The translations under genes were made by a program, and so were the position numbers. This document shows, one piece after another, positions 28,406 to 37,830 of a stretch of DNA of 64,000 bases. The notes under the pieces were generated by a model. The model had not been told where the DNA came from and ran no database searches. It saw only the letters and a program-made list of their open reading frames with translations. The first letter of the stretch is position 1. Each line of letters opens with the position of its first letter. This DNA is from an uncultured Flavobacteriaceae bacterium (lineage in GTDB: Bacteria; Bacteroidota; Bacteroidia; Flavobacteriales; Flavobacteriaceae), in assembly GCA_905181835.1 (NCBI GenBank), contig CAJIZF010000004.1, positions 310,001 through 374,000 of the forward strand. Reading direction: 5' to 3'.

Positions 28406-29173
28406 TTAATCTCCAAGATAAACCGAAAATACGGATTGACCGTTTTCGTTCATTCTTTTTTGAGCAGTATAGTTGCCCATTAAACCGGTGTTAAATTCAT
28501 TTAAATCCCAAGTGTTTGGATTTTTAAACCACTCTGCTAAATTCATTTTTACGTCGATAACAGTATTGCTATTGATAGATAAATTTTCAGTAGTAACGGT
28601 GATAAAGTTTTGTTCAAATACACCATCACTTACTTTGGCAGTTCCATTATGATAATTAAAAACAGGATCGTCTCCAATACCAGGGTTTGCATAGGTGCCA
28701 TCAAATTGCATAAAGTGGTAACCGCCACCTAGCATTGCAGGCCAATTCCAACTTGCACTATTTAGATCTTCGTAAGCTCCGTCCATATTATCTTCTTCAT
28801 TAAATCCATACACAAAACTAATTTTTGTATAAGTTCCTGGCGGTACAACAATATTAGTTGCATAATTAAAGGTATTGTTATCTGAGAGATCAACTAGATT
28901 GTAATCGTTGGTTCCTAAAATTGATATTTCATCTCCTGTGCTATTGGTCAATATTATTTTTGAAATTAAATAACGAAGTCTTGTAATTTTTAAGACCTCC
29001 CCGCTTTCGTTTGTAAACTCTGTAATTCCGATGTCGTCAGAACTTACGTTTTCACCATCCCAATTGTGAGAATGAGAAACTGAAATCAGAAATTGTGGCG
29101 CGTTGTTGTCATCATCAGAGTCACAAGCCAAAAAAACAATTAATAGCGTTAGGAGAAAGGCAATTTTTTTCAT
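28406..29173 (-). CDS. MbnP family lipoprotein (copper-associated)
   Basis: 255 residues with lipoprotein signal (LIVFLAC) and an aspartate-rich linker. The mature domain has the MbnP pattern: ISVSHSHNWDGENV, ITRLRYLISKIILTN, ISFVYGFNEEDN and the hallmark SWNWPAMLGGGYHFMQFDG (near residue 145). MbnP in methanotrophs is a periplasmic partner of the di-heme MbnH enzyme, which oxidises an MbnP Trp to kynurenine and has been linked to copper handling. Here it immediately precedes a di-heme peroxidase gene. Copper binding in this species is an inference. Confidence 0.87.
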   Translation of the reverse strand: MKKIAFLLTLLIVFLACDSDDDNNAPQFLISVSHSHNWDGENVSSDDIGITEFTNESGEVLKITRLRYLISKIILTNSTGDEISILGTNDYNLVDLSDNNTFNYATNIVVPPGTYTKISFVYGFNEEDNMDGAYEDLNSASWNWPAMLGGGYHFMQFDGTYANPGIGDDPVFNYHNGTAKVSDGVFEQNFITVTTENLSINSNTVIDVKMNLAEWFKNPNTWDLNEFNTGLMGNYTAQKRMNENGQSVFSVYLGD

Positions 29174-29267
29174 TTTTTATTTAGTTTTAAATTGTTGTTA
29201 GATTCTTTATTTAGTACTTATAAAACATCTTTAATGTAAATTACCCTAAAAATGTTTCTGTATTTTT

Positions 29268-30647
29268 TTATCTCATTTTAAAGATTAAGATATCTTTATC
29301 ACCCTTATTAAGTGGAATGTCAAAATCATTACTTAAGGTACTTCCTACAAATACAATTTCATTATTTGAGGTTCCCGTTACATTGTTTCCAAAATCAATA
29401 TCTGAGCCACCAATATTGGTTTCATATTCTAGAGCGCCGTTTTCATTAACAATAAGTAACCAGGCATCGTTTGCTCCATAATTATTACTAGCATCTCCAC
29501 CAGTACTTCTTGAACTTCCTGCAATTGCAAATGATCCATTACCCAGATTCTTGACACCTCTGGAGGTATCAAATTCAGCTCCACCAAACGATTTTTCCCA
29601 AAGTATTGATCCATTAGAAGCATTAATTTTAACAATCCAAATATCGCCACCACCTTTTGGGTTGGATACATCTCCACCAAGAGATCTTGATTCTCCGGAT
29701 AGTAAGTAATTTCCATCGTTAGCCCTGGCAATTGAGAATGCTCTATCAGTTTCAAGACCTCCATAGGATTGCTCCCAAACTTTCTCTCCAGTTGCACTCA
29801 ATTTTATCACCCAAAAATCGTCTGCACCTATTGCATTAGAAATATCAAAGTCAGGACTATCAGAAACACCGATCAATAAAAACCCACCATCATCAGTTTC
29901 AATAACGTCTTTGTTTAAATCTGCTTGTGTCCCACCAAAATAGCGACGCCAAATTTTATTTCCGTTGGCATCCATTTTGATCCCCCAAAAGTCCCCCAAA
30001 CTGTGTTGACCGGCTCTTAAATTTTGATCGCCATGTATGATATCATTTCCTTCCCCATTACTACCACCTTCACCTACTTGTAAAGTGCCGGAAGCAAAGT
30101 ATCCACCGTCACTTGTTGGGATCACTTTGTAAGCTTGATCTTGGCCAATAAATCCAAATGATTTTTCCCATTGGATTTCCCCTTGACTATCTACTTTTAC
30201 AATCCAATAGTCTTGAAAGCCTGCATTTTCAGAAACATCTCCATCAAAACTTGAAGTATAACCGGAGATGATGTAGCCTCCGTCGTTGGTTTTGGATAAG
30301 CCTGTTGCCTGATCGTTTTGACTACCTCCATAGGTTTTGTCCCAGATTTTGTCTCCGTCTGGGTTTAGTTTTAATAACCAATAGTCCTGGTCTGGATTAA
30401 TTTTACCTGTAATATCTCCATCGGTACTATTAGTGAATCCCAACACGACATATCCACCATCATCGGCTTCTACGATATCGATTGCATCGTCTTCGTTAGT
30501 GCCTCCAAAAGTTTTGACCCAAACTAATTCTCCTTCAAAGACAGGGTCTCCATGGATTACGGAACTATCATCATCACTAGTACAAGCAATAAGAATGTAT
30601 ATAGATAAGAATACTGATAGGTATTTTCTTCTTTTAAAAAAATCCAT
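29268..30647 (-). CDS. Lipoprotein with seven-fold repeats, probable beta-propeller
   Basis: A 459-residue exported lipoprotein (signal ends IYILIACTSDDD). It consists of about seven repeats of roughly 55 residues, each with GG-(4-5 residues)-D-A, then DGGYx-(L/I)xGxSxSxDGD, then D-W-(L/V/I)-K, and GxxxWxxxFGG. The seven count and the tryptophans fit a seven-bladed propeller. It shares the local strand with the MbnP and LVIVD genes. No catalytic residues can be named. Not recognised beyond this family of repeated Bacteroidota proteins. Confidence 0.75.
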   Translation of the reverse strand: MDFFKRRKYLSVFLSIYILIACTSDDDSSVIHGDPVFEGELVWVKTFGGTNEDDAIDIVEADDGGYVVLGFTNSTDGDITGKINPDQDYWLLKLNPDGDKIWDKTYGGSQNDQATGLSKTNDGGYIISGYTSSFDGDVSENAGFQDYWIVKVDSQGEIQWEKSFGFIGQDQAYKVIPTSDGGYFASGTLQVGEGGSNGEGNDIIHGDQNLRAGQHSLGDFWGIKMDANGNKIWRRYFGGTQADLNKDVIETDDGGFLLIGVSDSPDFDISNAIGADDFWVIKLSATGEKVWEQSYGGLETDRAFSIARANDGNYLLSGESRSLGGDVSNPKGGGDIWIVKINASNGSILWEKSFGGAEFDTSRGVKNLGNGSFAIAGSSRSTGGDASNNYGANDAWLLIVNENGALEYETNIGGSDIDFGNNVTGTSNNEIVFVGSTLSNDFDIPLNKGDKDILIFKMR

Positions 30648-30703
30648 AATGAACCAACTTTAAATGGCTAGTATATAAAATTAACTATTATTTGTTAATT
30701 ATA

Positions 30704-32115
30704 TTACTTTACAATCAGTCTTTTTGTGGTTAAGCTATTAATTTTTACTAAGTAGATTCCAACATTTAAGCTGCTGATATCAATATTTTTTGTTAGTAAA
30801 TTCTCGCTGTCAATACTTATAACTCTTTGCCCCAATATGTTAAATACCTCAATTTTTGAAATTGGATTGCTGTTGGATTGAATCCTTAAATTATTTTTAG
30901 CTGGGTTGGGTATTAGGTTAAAATTATTAGATTCAAAGTCAGGATTATTTAACCCACTTTCTCTAACTAAAGTAAACCCATTAGTTCCAGAAATAACAAT
31001 ATTCTGGCTTTCAAAAAAAGGATAGACATTCCAAGAGCCATCATAATTAGCATTATTATTTTGAGGGTAAGTATCAAAATAAATATCTGCTGTCATTTCT
31101 TGATTTTCAATATTACTAATATCTACTACGCGCAATCCAGAAGAATAGTTTGAAAGGTAATATCGATCACCAATTACATATCCGTTGTGATCTACTGAGC
31201 TAGTTTCACCAAAATACTCCATGTGAAATTGAATATTGTCTAAATCGGACACATCAAAAACAATAGTACGGGTATTAAACCCAAAATCAAACTCATCAGC
31301 CTCATCGCCAAGAAGCATATATTTACGATCATCGGTTAACCAATTTTGATGTGTGTAACCAGAACTAGAGTAAGGTAGTGAAGCTATTTGAATAGGATTT
31401 GCTTTGTCTGTTACATCAACTATCTCAATGTGATCTTCATTAGAACCAAAGAATATTTCTTTTCCAGTATAATCGCTATCTGGCCCATCATAAATAATTA
31501 CTTGAGCATCGTGAGTATAGCCACCTGCTGAATATCCTCCTTCTAAAAATGGATTAAGTGGGTCTTGTATATTAATCATATGTGGTCCACCTCCAAAGGT
31601 ATTATCTCCAACACTATAGGCATATCCAGATTCTTCATTAATTACTATATTATGAGAACTTCCAAAACCAGGATAGTGTGCATCTTCAGTAAATGTTTCA
31701 GGCGGAGATGCAACAGATCTTAATCGTGTTAAATCAAATACTTGCATTCCATGACCATTAGCTTCACTTACAATAAATGCATGATTCTGATATACTTTTA
31801 TGTCTCTCCATATTATAGATGAAGAATGAGTTGGTAGTTTCCCTAAATATACTGGATTTATTGGATCTGAGATATCAATAAAGGCAGTCCCATTTGTCAA
31901 GACCTACCAAGGCATATTCGGCTACCATCTTCAGGATCTGTCCAACCCCAAGAGTCACTTGCACCATTTGCATTCATTTCATCTAGTGAAATATGAGATT
32001 GTAAATCAAAACCATTACAAGGGTAGTTAAGTGCAAAACCATTTTCACAGGGAGTTTGTCCAAAATTAAAAAATGGGGTAAGTGTTGCGAATAGAAATAA
32101 GTATATTTTTTTCAT
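30704..32115 (-). CDS. LVIVD / choice-of-anchor B propeller, paralogue 1, two frameshifts
   Basis: A secreted beta-propeller with T9SS tail, about 470 residues corrected. The signal peptide and conserved TPCENG-YPCNG-DLQ and SWGWTDPEDG segments are in one frame (32115 to about 31923). Single extra bases near 31923 and near 31903 move the frame, after which NGTAFIDISDPINPVYLGKLPTH continues to a T9SS type A tail (NLIPNPAKNNLRIQSN, ending in RLIVK). Blade-equivalent His occur in PTHS, SHNIVI, YTHDAQ, YTHQNW and DHNGY. TACATTTG (32134-32141 reversed) and a 14-base motif (32227-32240) lie upstream. Function of the family is unknown. Confidence 0.8.
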
Positions 32116-32226
32116 AGGTTATTTATTAAGTTACAAATGTAATTATTTAATGTAGTTATGTATAAAATTTAACAGTTATTAAACATTATAACATAAATAC
32201 TATTAATTAAACAACTGTATAGTCGC

Positions 32227-32240
32227 TAAACCCTACTTTT
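32227..32240 (-). promoter_or_regulatory. Shared upstream motif AAAAGTAGGGTTTA (copy 1)
   Basis: Minus-strand AAAAGTAGGGTTTA, identical to that at 36214-36227. It lies 112 bases upstream of paralogue 1 and about 85 bases upstream of its TACATTTG element (32134-32141). A regulator-binding site is an inference from exact sharing and similar placement. Confidence 0.4.
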
Positions 32241-32307
32241 CTTGTAGTTATTTTTATATTACAACATTACTATCTCATATAATATGTTTGAAATTTTGGG
32301 CAGACTA

Positions 32308-33718
32308 TTAAAATTTTACAACTTTTAATGCAAACAGATTGTTTATATTAAGTATATAAATTCCATTTGAAAAACTATTCAAATTTACAGCAACAGTTGA
32401 TTTGGAATTGAACAATTGATCAGTTAGTTTTTTCCCATTTAAATCGTAAATTTTTATATTTAGTATTGGTATTTCACTTGATTGAATGTTCAATATATCA
32501 GTGTTGGAATTTAATGCCACTTCAAAAGACTCAGAAGTTGTATTTATTGTTGATAGTGAAGAGGACTTTACTAAAAAGAAACCTTCTCGATCACTAATAA
32601 CAATATTCCCACTTTCAAAGTATGGATACGTACTCCAAATTCCCTCATAACCTGCAAAATCATTTAAAGGATGACTATCAAAATAACCAAGTTGTGTCAT
32701 GGTACCGTTTTCAATTTCAGAAATGTCAATAACTCTCAATCCAGCAGCGTTGTTAGCAAGATAAAAAACATCTTCTTTTATGTAACCGTTGTGGTCAGTT
32801 GCAAGGGTAGGCCCTGTATAATCAAATGAATGGCTTGGGTTATCTAGATCAGAGATGTCTAAAATGATTGTTTTTGTATTAAAACCAAAGTCTATTTCAT
32901 CAGCTTCATCTCCTAAAATATAATATTTAAAATCGTCGGTTATCCATCCCTGGTGGGTATATGAAAAATTGGCGTATGATAGGTCTGCAATATGCTGAGG
33001 GTTGTCTTTATCCGTTACATCTACAATTACCACACGATCTTCATTACTACCTACATAAATTTCTTTTCCGATATAGTCGGTATCGGGGCCATTATAATTT
33101 TTTATATGCGCATCGTGAGTATATCCATCAGTAGAATATCCGCCGGCTGCAGTTGGGTTTAAGGGATCTGAAATATCAATGAAATGGGCACCACCAGCAT
33201 AGGTATTATCCCCCAAACTATAGGCAAAACCAGTTTCCTCATTAATCGCAATATTATGTGAAGCTCCAAATCCATCGTAATGAGCATCTTCTGTGAAATT
33301 TTCGGGCGGATTGGGTACATTTCTTAGTCTTGTTAAGTCAAAAACTTGCATGCCATGGTTACTAGCCTCACTTACAATAAAAGCATGATTTTGATACACC
33401 TTTATATCTCTCCAGATACTTTCGCCTGTGTGGGTAGGTAAGTTTTCCTAAATAAATTGGGTTAATGGGATCTGATATATCAATAAAAGCAGTTCCGTTT
33501 TTTAAGCCCATAATAGCGTATTCGTTTCCATCATCAGGATCGGTCCACCCCCAAGAATCATTTCCTCTTATGCCATTCATTTCTTCTAACGAAATAAAAG
33601 ATTGTAAATCGTAGCCATCACATGGGTAATCTCCAGCCATTCCGTTTTCACATGGAATTTGTGCAGCGAGATTTATTGAAAATAATACTGTAAAAAAAAA
33701 AGGAATTAAAAGTTTCAT
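32308..33718 (-). CDS. LVIVD / choice-of-anchor B propeller, paralogue 2, one frameshift
   Basis: Starts at the ATG at 33718 with a signal peptide (cleaved near LAAQIPCENG). At about 33445 one extra base (in YLGK-LPTHTGESIWRDIKV) splits the frame; 33718-33368 and 33399-32308 read as two pieces. Corrected length about 470 residues. The conserved Cys pair, DSWGWTDPDDG, THTGE, SHNIAI, YTHDAH, YTHQGW and DHNGY motifs are all present, followed by a T9SS tail ending in LKVVKF. It begins 3 bases past the end of paralogue 3, so the two are probably co-transcribed. Confidence 0.8.
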
Positions 33719-33721
33719 TAT

Positions 33722-36116
33722 TTAAATTTTTATCAATTTTTTGGTGACTTCATTATTAATGGTCATGAAATAGATTCCATTTGAAAAATTCGAAATATCA
33801 AGTGTTTTTGTTTCTGAATTTATAGTATTAATATCAAGAATTTGCTTTCCATTGATGTCAAACACACTAATAGAGGTTAATAAATCAGTTTTTGAATTTA
33901 CAGTCACCATATTTGACGAGGGATTTGGATAGATGCTCAATCCTTTATTTAATTCATTATCGTTCAATCCAAGTACAAGTACTTCTAGTTCAAATGAGCA
34001 CATATTTTCATTTCCTGAGCTGTCTGTTGTTATAAATGTAATGGTATAACTTCCCATGCCAAGAATAGTTCCCGCGGCTGGATCTTGTTCAATTGTCAAA
34101 TTATCCGTACAGTTGTCGGTAGCCGTAACTTCATTATTAGCTACGTAATCAGGTAAGATTACGGTGCCATCAGGACCCGCTTCTATAAGTTGATCATCAG
34201 GACAGGTAATCATAGGGGCTAAATTATCCTCAACAGTTATTATTGCTACACAAGTATCAATATTTTCAGAAGGATCAGTTACTGTTAAAGTGACTTCATT
34301 TTCCCCAATATTTGTACAGTTAAAAGTGATTAGTGTCGATACTTACCGAATAAGAACCACTATTATCACTAGGAACCTCCATCTATATTTTCTGCAGAAA
34401 TAGTTGCTTCTCCATTTTCGTCTAAAATAACCGTTAGATTCTGACAAACTGCCACAGGCGCTTCATCATCAAAAGTATCGATCACGGTGATCTCAATAAT
34501 GACACTAGCCATATTTTCTGAATCATCTATCCCTTCCAAAACAGCATCAAAAGTTCCGACACTTGTAAATGTATTTGGAGTTAACGACAGAGCTGCTATG
34601 GAACAATTATCAAAACTGCCATTATCGACCTCGCTAGTGGTTACGGTTACCGAAGTATTTCCTTCCAGATCAACTGTAATATTTTGACCCGTCATAGAGG
34701 GTGGAATAGTGTCTTCAATGGTAATTACTGCCTCACAAGAATCTGAGTTTCCTGCTGCATCAAAGACCGTTAATGTCACGTTATTATCACCGATATTATC
34801 GCAGGTGAAGCTACTTATATTTAATTCAAGCGAAGTGATTCCTATGTCATCGGTAGAGCCTCCGTCTACAGAAGCAGCAGTAACGGTTTGCACGCCATTT
34901 TCATCTAGACCTAAAGTTATATTTTGACAAACTGCGGTGAGTTTATAGTATCTATTATACTTGATTTAACCAGAAAAAAACCACCCCCTGAATAATTAGA
35001 AATTACAATATTACCACTTTCAAAGTAAGGATATACATTCCAAGCTCCTGAAAAATTTGCAGAATTGTTGGAGGGAAAGGTGTCAAAATAACCAAGCTCA
35101 CTTATGTTTTGGTTTTCTAGATCACTAATATCAAATACTCGCATTCCTGCAGTATAATTGGCTAAATAATATTTATTGTTTTTGGTATATCCGTTATGAT
35201 CTATCGCGGATGTTGTTCCAAAATAATCAAATTCAAATTGAGGATTATCAAGATCAGAGAAATCAAAAACAATGGTTTTTGTGTTGAATCCAAAGTTTTG
35301 CTCATCCAATTCGTCACCGAGGATAAAGTAGTTTAAATCTTCCGACAACCACCCTTGATGAGTGTAAGAGTCATTGCTATAAGTTGCATTGGCAATTAAT
35401 ACGGGATTCGACTTATCAGTTACATCTACAATTGTAACAAAACTTTCGTTGGACCCAATATATATTTCTCTTCCAGTGTAATCTGTATCAGGGCCATTAT
35501 AGGTGATAACTTGCGCATCGTGGGTGTAACCACTACCGGCATAACCCCCTTCTCCAACTGGATTTAAAGGGTCTTGAATGTTTATAAAATGTGCACCTCC
35601 ACTATAATCCGCTCCAACTCCATAAGCATATCCAGTTTCTTCGTTGATAACGATATTATGTGCGTCTCCAAAGCCACCGTAATGTGCATCTTCTGTAAAA
35701 GTTTCAGGAGGGTTAGCAACGTCTCTTAAACGAGTTAAATCAAACACTTGCATTCCATGTCCTCCTGCTTCACTTACAACAAAAGCATAGTTGTTATAAA
35801 CCTTAACATCTCTCCAAGTTGTTGAAGAAGTATGTGTTGGTAATTTTCCAAGATAAATAGGGTTAATAGGATCTGAAATATCAATAAAAACAGTTCCATT
35901 GTTAAGACCCATCAAGGCATACTCTTTACCATCTTGGGGGTCGGTCCAACCCCAAGAATCATTTCCGCTAGAAGCATTAAATGTTGAAAATGGGATAAAA
36001 GATTGTAAGTCATAACCGTTACAGGGATAGGGTCCCGCCATACCGTTATCACATGGTGTTTGTGCATAATTTACAAGGCTATACACAAAAAATACAAAGA
36101 GCATTATTTTTTTCAT
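33722..36116 (-). CDS. LVIVD / choice-of-anchor B propeller with HYR-like domains, paralogue 3, three frameshifts
   Basis: The longest of the four paralogues, about 798 residues corrected. The propeller part (36116 to about 34930) has all family motifs and His segments. One missing base near 34930 hides the continuation AVCQNITLGLDENGVQTVTAASVDGGSTDD, an HYR/Ig-like repeat series. Extra bases near 34372 (IDGGS-SDNSGSYSVSID) and 34318 (HF-NCTNIGENEV) break the remainder. It ends with a T9SS tail (SIYPNPSSNMVTVNSKTDL). I chose the ATG at 36116 because an upstream ATG at 36134 would precede the expected transcription start and adds no signal-peptide quality. Confidence 0.8.
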
Positions 36117-36135
36117 AAAATTAAGTTTAATCATA

Positions 36136-36168
36136 TAAAGATATTAATTATGAATTGTTAGTTAACAA
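36136..36168 (-). promoter_or_regulatory. Candidate promoter of paralogue 3 and 2
   Basis: On the minus strand TTG (36166-36168) is followed after 22 bases by TATCTTTA (36136-36143), one mismatch from TAnnTTTG. It is 20 bases before the ATG at 36116. Confidence 0.35.
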
Positions 36169-36213
36169 TTAATTTTTTTTAATAGTTTTAGTATAAGACA
36201 ATTTAATTATCAA

Positions 36214-36227
36214 TAAACCCTACTTTT
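36214..36227 (-). promoter_or_regulatory. Shared upstream motif AAAAGTAGGGTTTA (copy 3)
   Basis: The same 14 bases as at 32227-32240, on the minus strand, 98 bases upstream of paralogue 3 and about 46 bases upstream of its -33 element, a usual place for an activator site. Confidence 0.4.
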
Positions 36228-36297
36228 TAAACAATTAATTTAATATCAATCAAATAATTCTTTTCCATCAAAAATATAATAGAAATTGAGAAGTATT

Positions 36298-37725
36298 TTA
36301 AAACTTTACAACTTTCGAGGTAAATTTAGTATTGATTTTTAAAATATATATTCCACTTGATAAGTCTGCAACATTCAAATCAATTGTTGCTACAGAGTTG
36401 TATTGATTAGAAATTACCAACTTGCCATTTAAATCATAAACATCAATTGTTTTGATTTGAGTTTCTATAGCGCTAATCTTAACATTACTAGAACTAGGAT
36501 TCGGATGGATATTAAAATTAGAAATAGTATTATCTCCCATTCCTAGTGAAGAAGATTTTACTAAATAGAAACCAGGCACATAGTTTGGATCACTGTAGAC
36601 TAAGCTAGAGATAATAATATTACCACTTTCAAAATAGGGGTATACATTCCAAGCTCCATCATAACCTGCGGAGTTTCCATAAATAAAAACATCAAAATAT
36701 CCTGTTTCGGTCATATTCCCGTTTGCAATATCAGAAATATCAACTACTCGCATACCGGCTTTATAGTTTGCTAGGTAAAATTTATCGCCCTTCACGTAGC
36801 CATTGTGATCTGTTGCAGAAGTTGGCCCAGTGTATTCAAATGCTAGCTCTGGATTATCTAAATCTGTAAAATCAAAAATAATATTCCTAGTATCAAAACC
36901 AAAATCTAACTCATCGATTTCGTCTCCCATAATAAAGTAAGTCAAATCTTCAGTAAACCAACCTTGATGAGTATAAGACGTGTTGGAATATAATACGTTG
37001 GATATTAATTGTGGATTTGATTTGTCAGTAACATCAACAATAGTTACAAAATCTTCGTTACTTCCAATGTAAATTTCCTTTCCTGTATGATCCGAATCGG
37101 GACCGTCGTAAACAACTACTTGTGCATCATGAGTATATCCACTACCACTATATCCTCCTTCACCTATCGGATTCAATGGGTCTTGGATATTAACAAAATG
37201 TGCACCTCCACTAAAGTCTGCACCGACACCGTAAGCATAACCTGTTTCTTCGTTGATAACGATATTATGTGCACCTCCAAAGCCACCGTAATGCGCATCT
37301 TCCGTGAATGTCTCAGGAGGGTTAGCAACATCTCTTAATCTAGTTAAGTCAAATACTTGTATTCCATGTCCGCCTGCTTCACTAACTACAAATGCGTAAT
37401 TATTATAGACTTTTACATCTCTCCACAAACTTGAAGTTGTGTGTGTAGGTAATTTTCCAAGATATGTTGGATTTACTGGATCTGAAATATCGAGGAATGC
37501 GGTTCCATTATCTAAACCAACTAACGCATACTCAGTTCCATCTTCAGGATCTGTCCATCCCCATGAGTCGTTTGCGTTGCTCGCATCAAAATCAGTACAA
37601 GGAATAAAAACCTGTAAGTCATAACCATTACAAGGGTATTGGCCTGCCAATCCGTTTTCGCAAGGTGTTTGCGAGTTTAACGTCGTCATACATAATATTA
37701 AAACTGGTAATAATAACTTTTTCAT
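36298..37725 (-). CDS. LVIVD / choice-of-anchor B propeller, paralogue 4 (intact)
   Basis: 475 residues with no break, so it serves as the model for the family. Signal peptide (about 1-18), conserved Cys22 and Cys32, SWGWTDPEDG at 54-63, then a propeller from about 65 to 395. His residues fall at 95 (PTHT), 153 (AHN), 199 (THD), 253 (THQ) and 307 (DHN), always just before a blade's first strand and spaced 46-58 residues apart; further conserved His are at 120, 145 and 176. The T9SS type A tail runs from about 405 (FNIHPNPSSSNVKIS) to KVVKF. It is exported and probably cell-surface bound. Activity is unknown. Confidence 0.88.
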   Translation of the reverse strand: MKKLLLPVLILCMTTLNSQTPCENGLAGQYPCNGYDLQVFIPCTDFDASNANDSWGWTDPEDGTEYALVGLDNGTAFLDISDPVNPTYLGKLPTHTTSSLWRDVKVYNNYAFVVSEAGGHGIQVFDLTRLRDVANPPETFTEDAHYGGFGGAHNIVINEETGYAYGVGADFSGGAHFVNIQDPLNPIGEGGYSGSGYTHDAQVVVYDGPDSDHTGKEIYIGSNEDFVTIVDVTDKSNPQLISNVLYSNTSYTHQGWFTEDLTYFIMGDEIDELDFGFDTRNIIFDFTDLDNPELAFEYTGPTSATDHNGYVKGDKFYLANYKAGMRVVDISDIANGNMTETGYFDVFIYGNSAGYDGAWNVYPYFESGNIIISSLVYSDPNYVPGFYLVKSSSLGMGDNTISNFNIHPNPSSSNVKISAIETQIKTIDVYDLNGKLVISNQYNSVATIDLNVADLSSGIYILKINTKFTSKVVKF

Positions 37726-37747
37726 AATTTTTTTTTCAATTTTTTAT

Positions 37748-37779
37748 CAAAGAAACGAAAAAATCATTAGATTGGCCAA
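37748..37779 (-). promoter_or_regulatory. Candidate promoter of paralogue 4
   Basis: On the minus strand TTG (37777-37779), 21 bases, then TTTCTTTG (37748-37755), one mismatch from TAnnTTTG. It lies about 23 bases before the ATG and has no AAAAGTAGGGTTTA motif upstream. Confidence 0.3.
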
Positions 37780-37830
37780 TACTTTTTTCTTATTGCTTTT
37801 AACCACTACATGTCAACAAACTTCCATAAA

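Noticed and set aside
27324-30647. Methanobactin biosynthesis cluster
   Set aside because: Apart from the MbnP- and MbnH-like genes no precursor peptide or MbnB/MbnC is seen nearby.
30704-37725. CRISPR array or transposon repeats in the repeated DNA
   Set aside because: The repetition is at the protein level between whole genes, with no short regular direct repeats, spacers, transposase or terminal inverted repeats.
30704-37725. Calling the LVIVD proteins nitrous oxide reductase or carotenoid oxygenase
   Set aside because: Only the blade-His idea is shared; there is no CuA domain, no family signature motifs, and overall sequence is unlike those enzymes.
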